64,000 bases of DNA from Paenibacillus apiarius (GTDB taxonomy: Bacteria > Bacillota > Bacilli > Paenibacillales > Paenibacillaceae): the NCBI RefSeq assembly GCF_017052585.1, contig NZ_JAFFHZ010000001.1, positions 2,770,501 to 2,834,500 on the forward strand. The letters are read 5' to 3'. The position numbers and the translations under genes are program-made. A model generated the notes under the pieces. It made no database searches. It was not told the DNA's origin and saw only the letters and a list, made by a program, of their open reading frames with translations. This document shows positions 8,896 to 17,838 of this stretch, piece by piece. Position 1 is the stretch's first letter, and each line of letters opens with the position of its first letter.

Positions 8896-10020
8896 ATGGA
8901 ACAAGGTCGCATTACTTGGCCGCAGCTTGGCATGTTGATGTATTTGATGGTGGGTGCAACTTCCGTGCTTATCGTTCCTTCAGTGACGGCTAAGTATGCC
9001 CATCAGGATTTGTGGATGACGCCCTTCATCGGTTCGGTAGTCGGCTTTGCGTCACTCTATATGGCGCTCAGACTGTATCGGTATTATCCGAATCAGTCGA
9101 TCATTCAGTACGGCGAGCATTTACTGGGCAAATGGATCGGCGGGACGGCCAACCTCGTATGGCTCTTCTTCCTCTGGCAGAATACAGGGGTGATTTTGCG
9201 GGAATATGGGGAGTTTATCGTCGGTTCTGTCCTGCTGCGCACGCCGCAAAGCGTCGTGAATATCTGCCTCATCTTCGTATGCGCCTTGGCAATTCGCGGG
9301 GGCATTGAGGTGCTTGGCAAGTTTGCCTTGCTGATTGCCCCGCTGTTCTTGGGATTTGTCATCTTCATTCCGTTGCTGTTGACGCCGGAAATGGATGTCT
9401 TGCAAATCACCCCGGTGCTGGAAAATGGCTGGAAGCCGGTCCTGAAAGGCTCCCTTCTGCCAATGGAGTGGTTCATGGAATTTGTGCTCGTCAGCTTCAT
9501 CCTCCCTCATGCGACCGGACAGAGGAGCCCGTGGAGATGGCTCAGCCTGCCGATTGTCCTCATGCTCGGCACAATGGTGCTGCTGAATTTGACGTGCCTG
9601 TTCGTGTTCGGCGAACTTACCTCCATGTATACCTTTTCCGTATTCAATGCGGCAAAATATATCAGCTTGGGCAACATCATCGAACATATCGAAGCGATTG
9701 TAATGGTTCTGTGGATAATGGGCGGATTCGTTCAGATCAGCTCATGGTTTTACATACTAGTCATCGGAACGGCCCAGTCCTTCCGCATCCGTGATTACCG
9801 TCCGCTAGTGTTCCCCATCGGCATTCTTATCGTGGCAATGAGCTTATGGATTGTGGATGATATATCGGAGATGACGAAGTTATTCACGACAAGCGGGGCG
9901 GTATTTGCAGCTGCGGTACAGATTTGTTACCCGGCCTTGCTTCTTTTGATCGCAATGTGGAAGCATAGGACCAGAGAAACGAAGTATCGGGAACAGCGCG
10001 ATTCGTCTTCAGCCACATGA
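8896..10020 (+). CDS. Spore germination receptor subunit B (GerB/GerAB permease family)
   Basis: This is the B subunit, an APC-superfamily permease-like protein with ten hydrophobic segments that carries the germinant site in studied receptors. The N-terminal ITWPQLGMLMYLMVG and the central LREYGEFIVGSVLLRTP are family hallmarks. ATG 8896 is chosen because GAGGGAGG ends four bases before it; an upstream ATG at 8869 lies inside the D gene. It is followed by a close paralogue, so the locus encodes two B proteins. Confidence 0.92.
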   Translation: MEQGRITWPQLGMLMYLMVGATSVLIVPSVTAKYAHQDLWMTPFIGSVVGFASLYMALRLYRYYPNQSIIQYGEHLLGKWIGGTANLVWLFFLWQNTGVILREYGEFIVGSVLLRTPQSVVNICLIFVCALAIRGGIEVLGKFALLIAPLFLGFVIFIPLLLTPEMDVLQITPVLENGWKPVLKGSLLPMEWFMEFVLVSFILPHATGQRSPWRWLSLPIVLMLGTMVLLNLTCLFVFGELTSMYTFSVFNAAKYISLGNIIEHIEAIVMVLWIMGGFVQISSWFYILVIGTAQSFRIRDYRPLVFPIGILIVAMSLWIVDDISEMTKLFTTSGAVFAAAVQICYPALLLLIAMWKHRTRETKYREQRDSSSAT

Positions 10021-10128
10021 CGGACCGAGCGGAGGCCATCCGTCCGCCGTCCGTAAGAATGTGTTGATACGTCGGGGCGATCGCTCTTGTCTTATAATTT
10101 TAACGATACGACAGTGAGGTGAATTCTT

Positions 10129-11247
10129 GTGGAAAAGGGCCGCATTACATGGCCGCAGCTGTGCTTGCTCATGTACTTGGCGGTAGGCTCTACGTCAGTA
10201 TTGATTATTCCTGCCATTACCTCGAAATTTGCGGGAAATGATCTGTGGATTTCTCCTATCATTGGCTCCAGCACGGGATTTCTGACGATGTTTCTGCTGC
10301 TTAAGCTTCATCATTATTATCCGGATCAGACGATGATGCAATATGGCGAGCTGTTGCTTGGCAGATGGATTGGCGGGGCAGCCAATCTCGTATGGCTGTT
10401 CTTCCTCTGGCATGGCGCGGGGCTCATACTGCGGGAATACGGGGAATTCATTGTCGGCTCGGTGTTGTTGCGAACGCCGGAAAGCGTGGTTACTATCTGC
10501 CTTATCTTCGTATGCGCCGTAGCGATTCGCGGGGGCATCGAAGTGCTGGGGAAGTTTTCGCTCTTGATTGCTCCACTGTTTGCTGGTTTCATTTTTCTGA
10601 CTCCGGTCCTGCTTCTCCCCGAACTCGATGTTCATCATATCACTCCGGTGCTTGAGAAAGGGTGGAAGCCGGTATTCGAAGGGGCGGTCACTCCGCTTGT
10701 CTGGTTCATGGAATTTGCGCTTATCGGCTTCATTATTCCGTTTGCAACAGGGAAGCGCAGCAAGTGGAGGTGGAGCGTCATTTCCGTCCTGCTGATGCTC
10801 TTGACAATGCTCGTCACCAATTTGACGTGCTTGTTTCTTTTCGGCAATCTGACGTCGTTGTTCACCTTTCCGATCTTCGTTGCTACCCGTTATATTAGTT
10901 TGGGCAATTTCTTCGAGCACGTGGAGGCGATCGTGATGGTGTTGTGGGTCATGAGCGGATTCGTTCAGATGGCGGTATGGTATTACGCGCTCGTTATCGG
11001 CACGGCGCAGTGCTTCAAGCTGAACGATTATCGCCCCCTTGTCTTCCCGCTCGGAATTCTTATCGTTGCCATGAGCATCTGGATAGCGGACAATATTCAG
11101 GAAATGATTGATTTGTTCATGACGTCTGAGCCGTTTTTTTCGGGAACGGTGCAGATCTTATATCCGGCCCTGCTGTTGCTGCTCGCCTGGTGGAAGCATA
11201 GGCGGAACGATTGCCCGAATGCCCAAAACGGCCCGTCTCCTTCATAA
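10129..11247 (+). CDS. Second spore germination permease subunit B, tandem paralogue
   Basis: This is another GerB-family permease of 372 residues, starting at GTG 10129 behind GTGAGGTG. By eye it is about two thirds identical to the preceding gene across its length (both have GRITWPQL, ANLVWLFFLW, LREYGEFIVGSVLLRTP and NDYRPLVFP or RDYRPLVFP), so it arose by tandem duplication. A 108-bp gap with a TATAAT box at 10093-10098 separates the two, leaving open whether it is co-transcribed. Differences cluster in the early transmembrane region and the C-terminal tail. A second B subunit may change germinant range. Confidence 0.9.
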   Translation: MEKGRITWPQLCLLMYLAVGSTSVLIIPAITSKFAGNDLWISPIIGSSTGFLTMFLLLKLHHYYPDQTMMQYGELLLGRWIGGAANLVWLFFLWHGAGLILREYGEFIVGSVLLRTPESVVTICLIFVCAVAIRGGIEVLGKFSLLIAPLFAGFIFLTPVLLLPELDVHHITPVLEKGWKPVFEGAVTPLVWFMEFALIGFIIPFATGKRSKWRWSVISVLLMLLTMLVTNLTCLFLFGNLTSLFTFPIFVATRYISLGNFFEHVEAIVMVLWVMSGFVQMAVWYYALVIGTAQCFKLNDYRPLVFPLGILIVAMSIWIADNIQEMIDLFMTSEPFFSGTVQILYPALLLLLAWWKHRRNDCPNAQNGPSPS

Positions 11248-11362
11248 TCGCTGCAGTGGCTTACGTGTCTCGCTGGTTATCCTTCTCTGAATGTGTACGG
11301 CAAAAGCAGCGGGGCAATGGCGGAGACGGGAAGTTGGGGCGGAGGATTACCTGCATCATTGT

Positions 11363-12139
11363 TTAGGGCAAGAAGATTGAATTCGCGTCGCTGCGACGGC
11401 TGAACGCCAGGGATAGGGCGAGCAGCGTCAACAGGGCAGCGAGGCCATAAGCGGTATAGGCAATGCTCGTTATGTCCTGCTGCTTGACAGCAATGCCGAT
11501 ATAAGCCCACACGAAGATGAGCACGAACACCGGATCGCGGTTCGGCCCGCCGACAACCCAAGCAATCAACGCCCCGATTGCCAGCAACAAGACGTTCCAC
11601 GCTTCCTCTCCGAGGCCGAAGCCGTTCCACTGCGCGTCATACAGGACGACTGCAACGTTGACAATCGTCACTGCGCTAATCCAGCCCAAGCAGATACTGA
11701 ACGGCAGCCGGATCAGCCAGCGTCCCGCCGCCGTGGAGGTTCCCGCTTTGCGCAAATTGCTATAAATAAAGATGAAGCTCGTCAATAATCCAATCATGGC
11801 GATGAGAGACAGCCATACTTGCGTATGCAAGTAATGCCACAGCATTATCCAACCGATGTGGAACAGGCAGCTGTAGATAAAGACAGGACCGATAGCCCGT
11901 ACGGAAGGCTGGACGTCCTGTCCGGGAAGCGCTTGATAGACAACGAATCCGGCCAGCAGCGCATAAATCAGTATCCAAATGCCGAAGGTATAGCTTGCGG
12001 GTGTAATCAGCACTGGAAACATGGCAGAAATGTCCCCTGTCGTCTTTCCACCCAACGGCACGGTCTCGGCCAGCGCGTTTACGGCCAATACGCCGGCAAA
12101 GGCGAGAATGTTAAGCCATTTGCAGTTAAAAGCGCGCAT
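11363..12139 (-). CDS. TspO/MBR-related (tryptophan-rich sensory-like) membrane protein
   Basis: This is a 258-residue integral membrane protein with about eight hydrophobic segments. The motif PASYTFGIWILIYALLAGF (about 47-65 from this start) and tryptophan-rich helices recall the TspO/MBR family and its longer Gram-positive relatives; ligands of those proteins are tetrapyrroles or are unknown. ATG 12139 is preferred because GGGGGGAG precedes it, whereas the TTG eight codons upstream has no ribosome site. It stands alone between the germination locus and a leftward two-component system. The sub-family assignment is tentative. Confidence 0.7.
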   Translation of the reverse strand: MRAFNCKWLNILAFAGVLAVNALAETVPLGGKTTGDISAMFPVLITPASYTFGIWILIYALLAGFVVYQALPGQDVQPSVRAIGPVFIYSCLFHIGWIMLWHYLHTQVWLSLIAMIGLLTSFIFIYSNLRKAGTSTAAGRWLIRLPFSICLGWISAVTIVNVAVVLYDAQWNGFGLGEEAWNVLLLAIGALIAWVVGGPNRDPVFVLIFVWAYIGIAVKQQDITSIAYTAYGLAALLTLLALSLAFSRRSDANSIFLP

Positions 12140-12258
12140 ATCGCTCCCCCCTCGGTTGTTCAAGAAACTCGCTTTATGAACACGTACTATTACAGAATAT
12201 ACCCGAACCCGTCCAAAAATAACGGGGAGAAGAAAGATTGCATGAGATATTTTACATA

Positions 12259-13905
12259 TTATAGCTCGGATTTTCGTTTCCGATAGGCGTTTGGAGATAT
12301 GCCCACCACTTTTTTGAACACCTTGCTGAAATATTTCTCATCCTGATAGCCAGCCATTTCCGCAACCTGCGCGATGCGAAGGTGCGGGTTCAACAGCAGC
12401 ATTTGCGCTTTCTCGATTCGAATTTGCGTTACATAATCCGACAGGTTGATGCCGAACTGCTGCTTGAATTTGCGCGAAATATATTCGCGGCTCACATAGA
12501 AGCGTCCCGCCATATCCTGCAGTGACAGCTCCTCATGATAATGCTGTTCAATATATTTGGCAATGTCAAAAATAATATGCTGCTCCTGCCCTTGATGGCT
12601 GAGCAGCGCCGCCGACAGCGCCGCCAACGCCGTCTGCCAGGCGTCCTCCCAGACGTCCCACCGCAGCTCTTCCGAGCAGTCGCTATCGGTCAACGGATCA
12701 TGCTGCGCCAGCTGGGCGATCAACTGATCTGCGGCATCGGGGGCCACCTCTTGGGCAATGCGCATACGGAGCGCCGCCCATTCCTTGAGCCACGTCTGCA
12801 GCATATGCGGCGTTACCGCATGCAGGGAGCGCACGGCATCGACCCAGCGGCGGACGGCGCTCTTCAATTGCTCGGCGTGGCCGCTCTGTACAGCCAGCTT
12901 CCATGCTTCTTCATAAGAGGCGAGCCGCACGGCTTTGCTGGCAGCGGAAGCGCCGGCATCTTTAAACGCGCGGCTGCCAGGCGCAGCATGAATATGCGAT
13001 GTGCGTTCGAGCAGGTTGCGATGCGCCAGCGCAGCTTTGGCCCCGGCATAAGCATTCTGCATTCCGGCTGGAAAAGCCGCTTTCTCGCTTACGCCGAAAT
13101 GCAGCTTGCGCTGCATCGTCTGCTGCAAGCCTTTGTTCACCTGCTGCAGGACCGTTTCGATCCCGTCCGTCTGCTTCCACATGACGAGCACCAGCTCGTT
13201 CGGCGCACTGGAGTAGCGGAAGACTGCGCCGTGCGATTGCGCGTCTCGGTTCACAATCTCGTTGGCGATATTGAGCAGGGAGTAATATAGGAGCTGCCGG
13301 TTATCGCCGAATTTATGGCGGAACGTCGGATGGCACACATTAATCGCCGCAACGGCAATCTGCACTTCGTCTATGCCGGTTGGCAAGCCGAACTCGTATT
13401 GAAGCCTGCGCACATTCGCCTCATAGACGGAAGGATCGTCGAGCAGGCTCGACCACAGCTTCTCTGATAAGAGAGGCTTGAATTCGTTCACCTGCATGCG
13501 CTGCCGGTGCAGCGCGGTCCGCTCTTCTTCGTCCTGAAGCCAGGCGGCGACGGCTTTGGCTACAGCTGCATTAATCGTGTCTGGATCGATGGGCTTCAAT
13601 ATATAGTCCATTCCTCCGTGCTGCATCGTGTGCCGCACCAACGCAAAATCATCGTGTCCGCTTATGGCAATCAGCTTGCTCGCGGGGGAATGCCGGCTAA
13701 TCCACTCCATTAAGGCGCTTCCGCTCATATTGGGCATCATCATGTCTGTCATGACGATTTGCGGCTTCTGCGAAGAGAGCAGCTCCACGGCTTGCTGTCC
13801 GTCGGCCGCTTCATAAATCTGGTCGATACCGTGCGCATCCCATTCCACAAGCAGCCTGATGGCGTCACGGACATGCTTCTCGTCATCAACGATCAATGCT
13901 TTCAT
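12259..13905 (-). CDS. Response regulator with AraC-type DNA-binding domain (YesN family)
   Basis: This is a 548-residue cytoplasmic regulator. The receiver domain (1-120) has the acidic pair DD (7-8), phospho-acceptor Asp54 (VMTDMMMPNMSG) and KPID at about 105. A long linker follows, and the last 100 residues hold two AraC helix-turn-helix motifs (LSLQDMAGRFYVSREYISR, IAQVAEMAGYQDEKYFSK). Its ATG overlaps the stop of the partner kinase by four bases, so the two are translationally coupled. YesN-type regulators usually activate adjacent sugar ABC transporters, here the divergent permease genes. Confidence 0.94.
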   Translation of the reverse strand: MKALIVDDEKHVRDAIRLLVEWDAHGIDQIYEAADGQQAVELLSSQKPQIVMTDMMMPNMSGSALMEWISRHSPASKLIAISGHDDFALVRHTMQHGGMDYILKPIDPDTINAAVAKAVAAWLQDEEERTALHRQRMQVNEFKPLLSEKLWSSLLDDPSVYEANVRRLQYEFGLPTGIDEVQIAVAAINVCHPTFRHKFGDNRQLLYYSLLNIANEIVNRDAQSHGAVFRYSSAPNELVLVMWKQTDGIETVLQQVNKGLQQTMQRKLHFGVSEKAAFPAGMQNAYAGAKAALAHRNLLERTSHIHAAPGSRAFKDAGASAASKAVRLASYEEAWKLAVQSGHAEQLKSAVRRWVDAVRSLHAVTPHMLQTWLKEWAALRMRIAQEVAPDAADQLIAQLAQHDPLTDSDCSEELRWDVWEDAWQTALAALSAALLSHQGQEQHIIFDIAKYIEQHYHEELSLQDMAGRFYVSREYISRKFKQQFGINLSDYVTQIRIEKAQMLLLNPHLRIAQVAEMAGYQDEKYFSKVFKKVVGISPNAYRKRKSEL

Positions 13906-15734
13906 GATTCATCACGCTCCATCTTCATGTGTATGACGATGCGGGTGCCTTGCGGTTCCGCAGCTTCCACCCTCATGTCGGCATTACCGCTGCTGAACAG
14001 CTTGAGCCGGATGAGCACGTTGACAAGGCCGATACCGGAGGAGGCTTCCCCCGTTACGAAATGATTGCGGGACAGCGAGTGTGTCGTCGATGTACCCGGC
14101 TGTTCCGGATGAAGCTCGCGCAGCTTCTCGTTGAGCTCAATCCGGCGCTGAAGCGGCATGCCGCGTCCGTTGTCCTCCACGATGAGTTCGACGAGCCCGT
14201 CAGGTTCATCGATAAAACGACTGCGAATCATGAGCTTGCCGCTTGTCAGTCCGCGGTCGAGCCCATGCTTGAAATAATTTTCGACGAGCGGCTGCAGTGT
14301 CATCTTGGGCACGAGAACGTTCAAGGTCGCCGCTTCATTCTCGTAGGCGGCCTCGAAGGTATTCTCGAACCGCTGCGCCTGCAGCCGCAAGTATGCTTTC
14401 ACATGCTCGATTTCCTCGCGCAGAGTGACGATGCTCTGATCGGTATACATGCTGTAACGCATCATCTTCGCCAGAGCAGTCACCAGCTTGTAGATATGAG
14501 GCGCGTTCAATTGCAATGCCTGTGTGCCTATCGATTGCAGCGCATTGTTGATGAAATGCGGGTTAATCTGGGCCTGCAGCGCTTTGAGCTGGTTCGTTTT
14601 ATTGGCAATCTCAAGCTGATATTCACGCAAAATAAGATTGTTGATCATGTCCATCATATTGCGGAACCGCTTCGAGACGACGCCGATTTCGTCATTGCTG
14701 ACCGGCTGGATGTCCACGCGCAAGTTGCCGGTCTGAACCTGGTTGATATAGCGGACAAGCTGGCTAATCGGCTTCGTAATCCGCAGTGAGACGATAATGG
14801 TAGCCGCAATGATGACGACGAGCGACAGAGCGATGAGCAGCATATTGATGACCGCGGCGCGGTTCGCCTCGCGCAGCAAATAGGATTGCGGGATTTGCTT
14901 GACGAGTGTCCAGTTGGCGATAGGCGTTTCGATTCGTTCATGGATGAAAATAGAGTCATTCTTTTCAAAATGTCCGTTTCCATTGTTTCGGAAATCGGAA
15001 GGGGCATACCAGTCTTCATGGAGACGCTGTCCGATGAGCCGGCGATCGCCGGCATAGAACACGTCTCCTTCATCGTTTAGCAAATAGATGTGCTCTTTGT
15101 CCCGTTGGAACAATTGATCGATAATATCGGCGAGCGCACTTACCTTCACATCGATGGATAAGACACCGATCTCCTCCTTGGAAGGAACGCGGTAAATTTT
15201 CCGATGCAAAGAAAACACCTGCACGCTCGGAAAATAATACGGCGAGGTGGCGAAGCCATAAGTCTGGCTTAAATGTGTCGGTTGCATGCCGATGCCATCG
15301 CACGCATATTCCAGCGCCGGACCGTTCGGCTCCTGTTCATGCAAGCGGCGCGGCACGTTCTGGATGACCAGGGTGGCGCGCTTGACCTCGTTGCGGTATA
15401 AGTACACCTGCCAAATGTCGCGCATGGATGCCGCAATATTTTGCAAGGTGATATACGAATAGGACTCGAACGTGTAATCGTCGTATCCCCGGCTTAATTG
15501 GCGAAAAAATTCAAAATCGGTATAGACCGTCAGCGAAGCGCGATTTATATTCTCGAGGAAGTTCGCAAGATTGGTCTTGCCTTGAAAAATCAACTGATGA
15601 TTTTCTTGTATGGCGCGTTTTTTCAGCGAATCCGTCGTGTAGCTGTAGGAAATGACCATCGTTGCTACAGTAGGGACGATGGTCGCAATGAGCATAAATG
15701 TAATGAGCTTCGTCCGAATACTGTTCCATCGCAT
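13902..15734 (-). CDS. Sensor histidine kinase (YesM family)
   Basis: This is a membrane sensor of 610 residues. It has an N-terminal transmembrane segment (about 11-31), a large extracellular sensor domain to about 290, a second membrane segment, a HAMP domain (RITKPISQLVRYINQ), a His_kinase domain (LQAQINPHFINNALQSIG, phospho-acceptor His) and an HATPase_c domain with VEDNGRGMP. The N box is KMTLQPLVENYFKHG. ATG follows CCGGAGGAG. Such kinases typically sense polysaccharide breakdown products and pair with AraC-type regulators. It is divergent from the sugar transporter, with a 150-bp shared control region. Confidence 0.93.
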   Translation of the reverse strand: MRWNSIRTKLITFMLIATIVPTVATMVISYSYTTDSLKKRAIQENHQLIFQGKTNLANFLENINRASLTVYTDFEFFRQLSRGYDDYTFESYSYITLQNIAASMRDIWQVYLYRNEVKRATLVIQNVPRRLHEQEPNGPALEYACDGIGMQPTHLSQTYGFATSPYYFPSVQVFSLHRKIYRVPSKEEIGVLSIDVKVSALADIIDQLFQRDKEHIYLLNDEGDVFYAGDRRLIGQRLHEDWYAPSDFRNNGNGHFEKNDSIFIHERIETPIANWTLVKQIPQSYLLREANRAAVINMLLIALSLVVIIAATIIVSLRITKPISQLVRYINQVQTGNLRVDIQPVSNDEIGVVSKRFRNMMDMINNLILREYQLEIANKTNQLKALQAQINPHFINNALQSIGTQALQLNAPHIYKLVTALAKMMRYSMYTDQSIVTLREEIEHVKAYLRLQAQRFENTFEAAYENEAATLNVLVPKMTLQPLVENYFKHGLDRGLTSGKLMIRSRFIDEPDGLVELIVEDNGRGMPLQRRIELNEKLRELHPEQPGTSTTHSLSRNHFVTGEASSGIGLVNVLIRLKLFSSGNADMRVEAAEPQGTRIVIHMKMERDES

Positions 15735-15818
15735 AACATCGTCTCCTCCGGTTCAAAGTGTACCTTTTTCCTTGCGGTCAGGTCAATATATTCCACCTTT
15801 TCGTTCATCAGCATCAGT

Positions 15819-15832
15819 GGCAACCGCTTTCA
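15819..15832 (+). promoter_or_regulatory. Candidate cre (CcpA) site before the ABC permease genes
   Basis: GGCAACCGCTTTCA fits the relaxed consensus TGNAANCGNWNNCW with one mismatch (first base). It lies 56 bases before the start of the first permease, in the divergent region with the sensor kinase. A perfect cre match ahead of the binding-protein gene supports it. Confidence 0.5.
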
Positions 15833-15887
15833 TAAAACCCCATACTGAATGTACAACACTTACTTTACACGCAAAGGGGAGAGTCGG

Positions 15888-16769
15888 ATGTCGCGCAAAG
15901 CATGGTCTCAAGTTGGACAGCAGCTCTTTTTCATCGGCCCGGCGGCATTCTTTTTTACATTAATTGTCGTCATTCCGTTCCTGCTTGGCATGTATTATTC
16001 GTTCACTGATTGGAATGGGGTATCGGGTACGGTTGCTTGGGTGGGATTGGATAACTTTACGCAAATTTTCGCAAAAGACTCGGATTTTTTTCCGGCCTTC
16101 TGGTTTACGACTAAATTTACGATTGTGGGCGTTGTTCTGACGAACTTGCTCGGCTTTGCGCTTGCTTACGTGCTTACGAAGCCGCTCAAGCTGCGCAACG
16201 CGCTGCGGACTGTATTTTTTATGCCGAACGTGATCGGAGGTTTGCTGCTCGGCTTCATCTGGCAATTCATCTTCGTCAAAGGCTTTTCAGCCATCGGCGA
16301 TGCGACGGGAATCGGATTCTTTAACCTTCCATGGCTCGGTGACGAGATTACCGCGTTCTGGGGAATCATCATCGTGTTCGTCTGGCAGACGGCCGGCTAC
16401 CTGATGGTTATTTACATCGCAGCGATGACGAACGTGCCGAAGGATGTTATGGAGGCGGCGGAAATCGACGGCGCGACTCGCGGACAGGTGCTGCGTCACG
16501 TTATCGTTCCGCTCATCATGCCGGCAGTGACGGTCTGTTTATTCTTGGCAATTTCGTGGTCTTTTAAAATGTTTGACCTGAACTTGTCGCTCACGAAGGG
16601 CGGGCCGTTCAAGTCGACGGAATCGGTCGCGTTGAACATTTATTTGGAAGCTTTCCAAAATAACCGTTACGGTCTCGGCACGGCGAAAGCGTTCCTGTTC
16701 TTCATCATCGTTGCCGTCATTACTCTTATCCAAGTACGCATCACGAAGAGCAAGGAGGTGGAGGTGTAA
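15888..16769 (+). CDS. Carbohydrate ABC transporter permease (MalF/UgpA type)
   Basis: This is a membrane permease of an importer for a sugar or oligosaccharide. It has six hydrophobic segments and the EAA loop that contacts the ATPase (VMEAAEIDGATRGQVLRHVI, about residue 200). ATG 15888 (MSRKAW) is chosen because AAGGGGAG lies just upstream; an in-frame ATG 13 codons earlier has no ribosome site. The stop overlaps the start of the second permease gene by one base. No ATPase is encoded nearby, as usual for this class, where a shared MsmX-type ATPase serves many transporters. Confidence 0.93.
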   Translation: MSRKAWSQVGQQLFFIGPAAFFFTLIVVIPFLLGMYYSFTDWNGVSGTVAWVGLDNFTQIFAKDSDFFPAFWFTTKFTIVGVVLTNLLGFALAYVLTKPLKLRNALRTVFFMPNVIGGLLLGFIWQFIFVKGFSAIGDATGIGFFNLPWLGDEITAFWGIIIVFVWQTAGYLMVIYIAAMTNVPKDVMEAAEIDGATRGQVLRHVIVPLIMPAVTVCLFLAISWSFKMFDLNLSLTKGGPFKSTESVALNIYLEAFQNNRYGLGTAKAFLFFIIVAVITLIQVRITKSKEVEV

Positions 16770-17605
16770 TGGAATCAGTCAAAAAATACGGCAGACGCAC
16801 ATTCGTTACCGAAGCAGTCATGATTATCGTCGGATTGATCTTTCTTGTCCCCTTCTACTTCCTGCTTGTGAACTCGGTGAAATCGTTTGGCGATCTGCTG
16901 TCGAACGCCGCCAGTTGGCCGGCGGCATTCGAGTGGAGCAACTACCAGCGGGCATGGGAGATTACGAAGTTCCCGCAGGCATTCTCGAATTCGTTCATCA
17001 TTACCGCGGCAAGCATTTTGCTGATTGCGCTCTTGAGCGCGATGGCCGCTTATCGTATGGTTCGGCGCAATACGCGGTTTAACAAAGCGCTGTTTATGAT
17101 TTTTGTCGCGGCCATGGTCATTCCGTTTCAATCGATTATGATCCCGCTCGTGAAAGTGACGGGCATGATTCACTTGACGGACAGCATCGGCGGACTTATT
17201 ATATGTTACCTTGGCTTTGGCGCACCGCTTTCTATCTTCCTCTTTCATGGATTTGTGAAATCTGTGCCTGTGGAGATTGAAGAAGCGGCAGTAGTAGACG
17301 GATGTTCGCCGTATGCCGTATTCTGGCGCGTCGTGTTTCCGCTCTTGAAGCCGATGTTCGTTACGGTCGTTATTCTGAACAGCCTATGGATTTGGAACGA
17401 CTATCTGCTGCCGTCCTTAATGCTGCAAAGCGCAGAGCATCGCACGATTCCGCTCGCGACGTACGCATTTTTCGGACAATATACGAAGCAGTGGGACTTG
17501 GCGCTGCCGGCGCTTGTGCTCGGTGTCGCTCCGATCGTCGCTTTTTTCTTGGCGATGCAGAAGTATATTATCGAGGGGATTACGGCAGGCTCAGTGAAAG
17601 GATAA
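16769..17605 (+). CDS. Carbohydrate ABC transporter permease (MalG type)
   Basis: This is the second permease of the sugar importer, 278 residues with six hydrophobic segments and the EAA loop VEIEEAAVVDGCSPYAVFWR (about 170-189). Its ATG overlaps the stop of the first permease (TAATG), with AAGGAGGTGGAGG as ribosome site. It is followed after about 230 bases by the solute-binding protein, which has its own catabolite-control site. Confidence 0.94.
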   Translation: MESVKKYGRRTFVTEAVMIIVGLIFLVPFYFLLVNSVKSFGDLLSNAASWPAAFEWSNYQRAWEITKFPQAFSNSFIITAASILLIALLSAMAAYRMVRRNTRFNKALFMIFVAAMVIPFQSIMIPLVKVTGMIHLTDSIGGLIICYLGFGAPLSIFLFHGFVKSVPVEIEEAAVVDGCSPYAVFWRVVFPLLKPMFVTVVILNSLWIWNDYLLPSLMLQSAEHRTIPLATYAFFGQYTKQWDLALPALVLGVAPIVAFFLAMQKYIIEGITAGSVKG

Positions 17606-17676
17606 TCAGCCGCACATCAATCGGACAAGTGACTGCAAAGGTCAATGAATTCCACCTGTTCGGTCAATTCTCTCGG

Positions 17677-17690
17677 TGTAAACGCTTGCA
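17677..17690 (+). promoter_or_regulatory. Catabolite responsive element (cre) upstream of the binding protein
   Basis: TGTAAACGCTTGCA matches the Bacillus cre consensus TGWAARCGYTWNCW at all 14 positions. It lies 149 bases before the start of the solute-binding protein gene, so CcpA control of this transporter is likely. Confidence 0.75.
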
Positions 17691-17838
17691 CGAAGGGATT
17701 ATACTGAGCGTACGGCATAATAGAAGCAAGAGTATGTTCTAAGAAACAATACAGAACGTTCCGAGAACGGCTATCAGTAAGCTAGCGTGTCAACAATAGG
17801 GCAAGCTGGTTATGTACACAGATGGGGAGGTCTTTCTA

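Noticed and set aside
10195-10920. 241-codon minus-strand ORF opposite the second germination permease
   Set aside because: It is the shadow of a clear GerB gene, has biased composition (His, Gln, Glu, Arg) and no ribosome site.
12535-13290. 251-codon plus-strand ORF opposite the YesN-type regulator
   Set aside because: The minus-strand regulator has complete receiver and AraC domains; the plus-strand product is low-complexity antisense with no motif.
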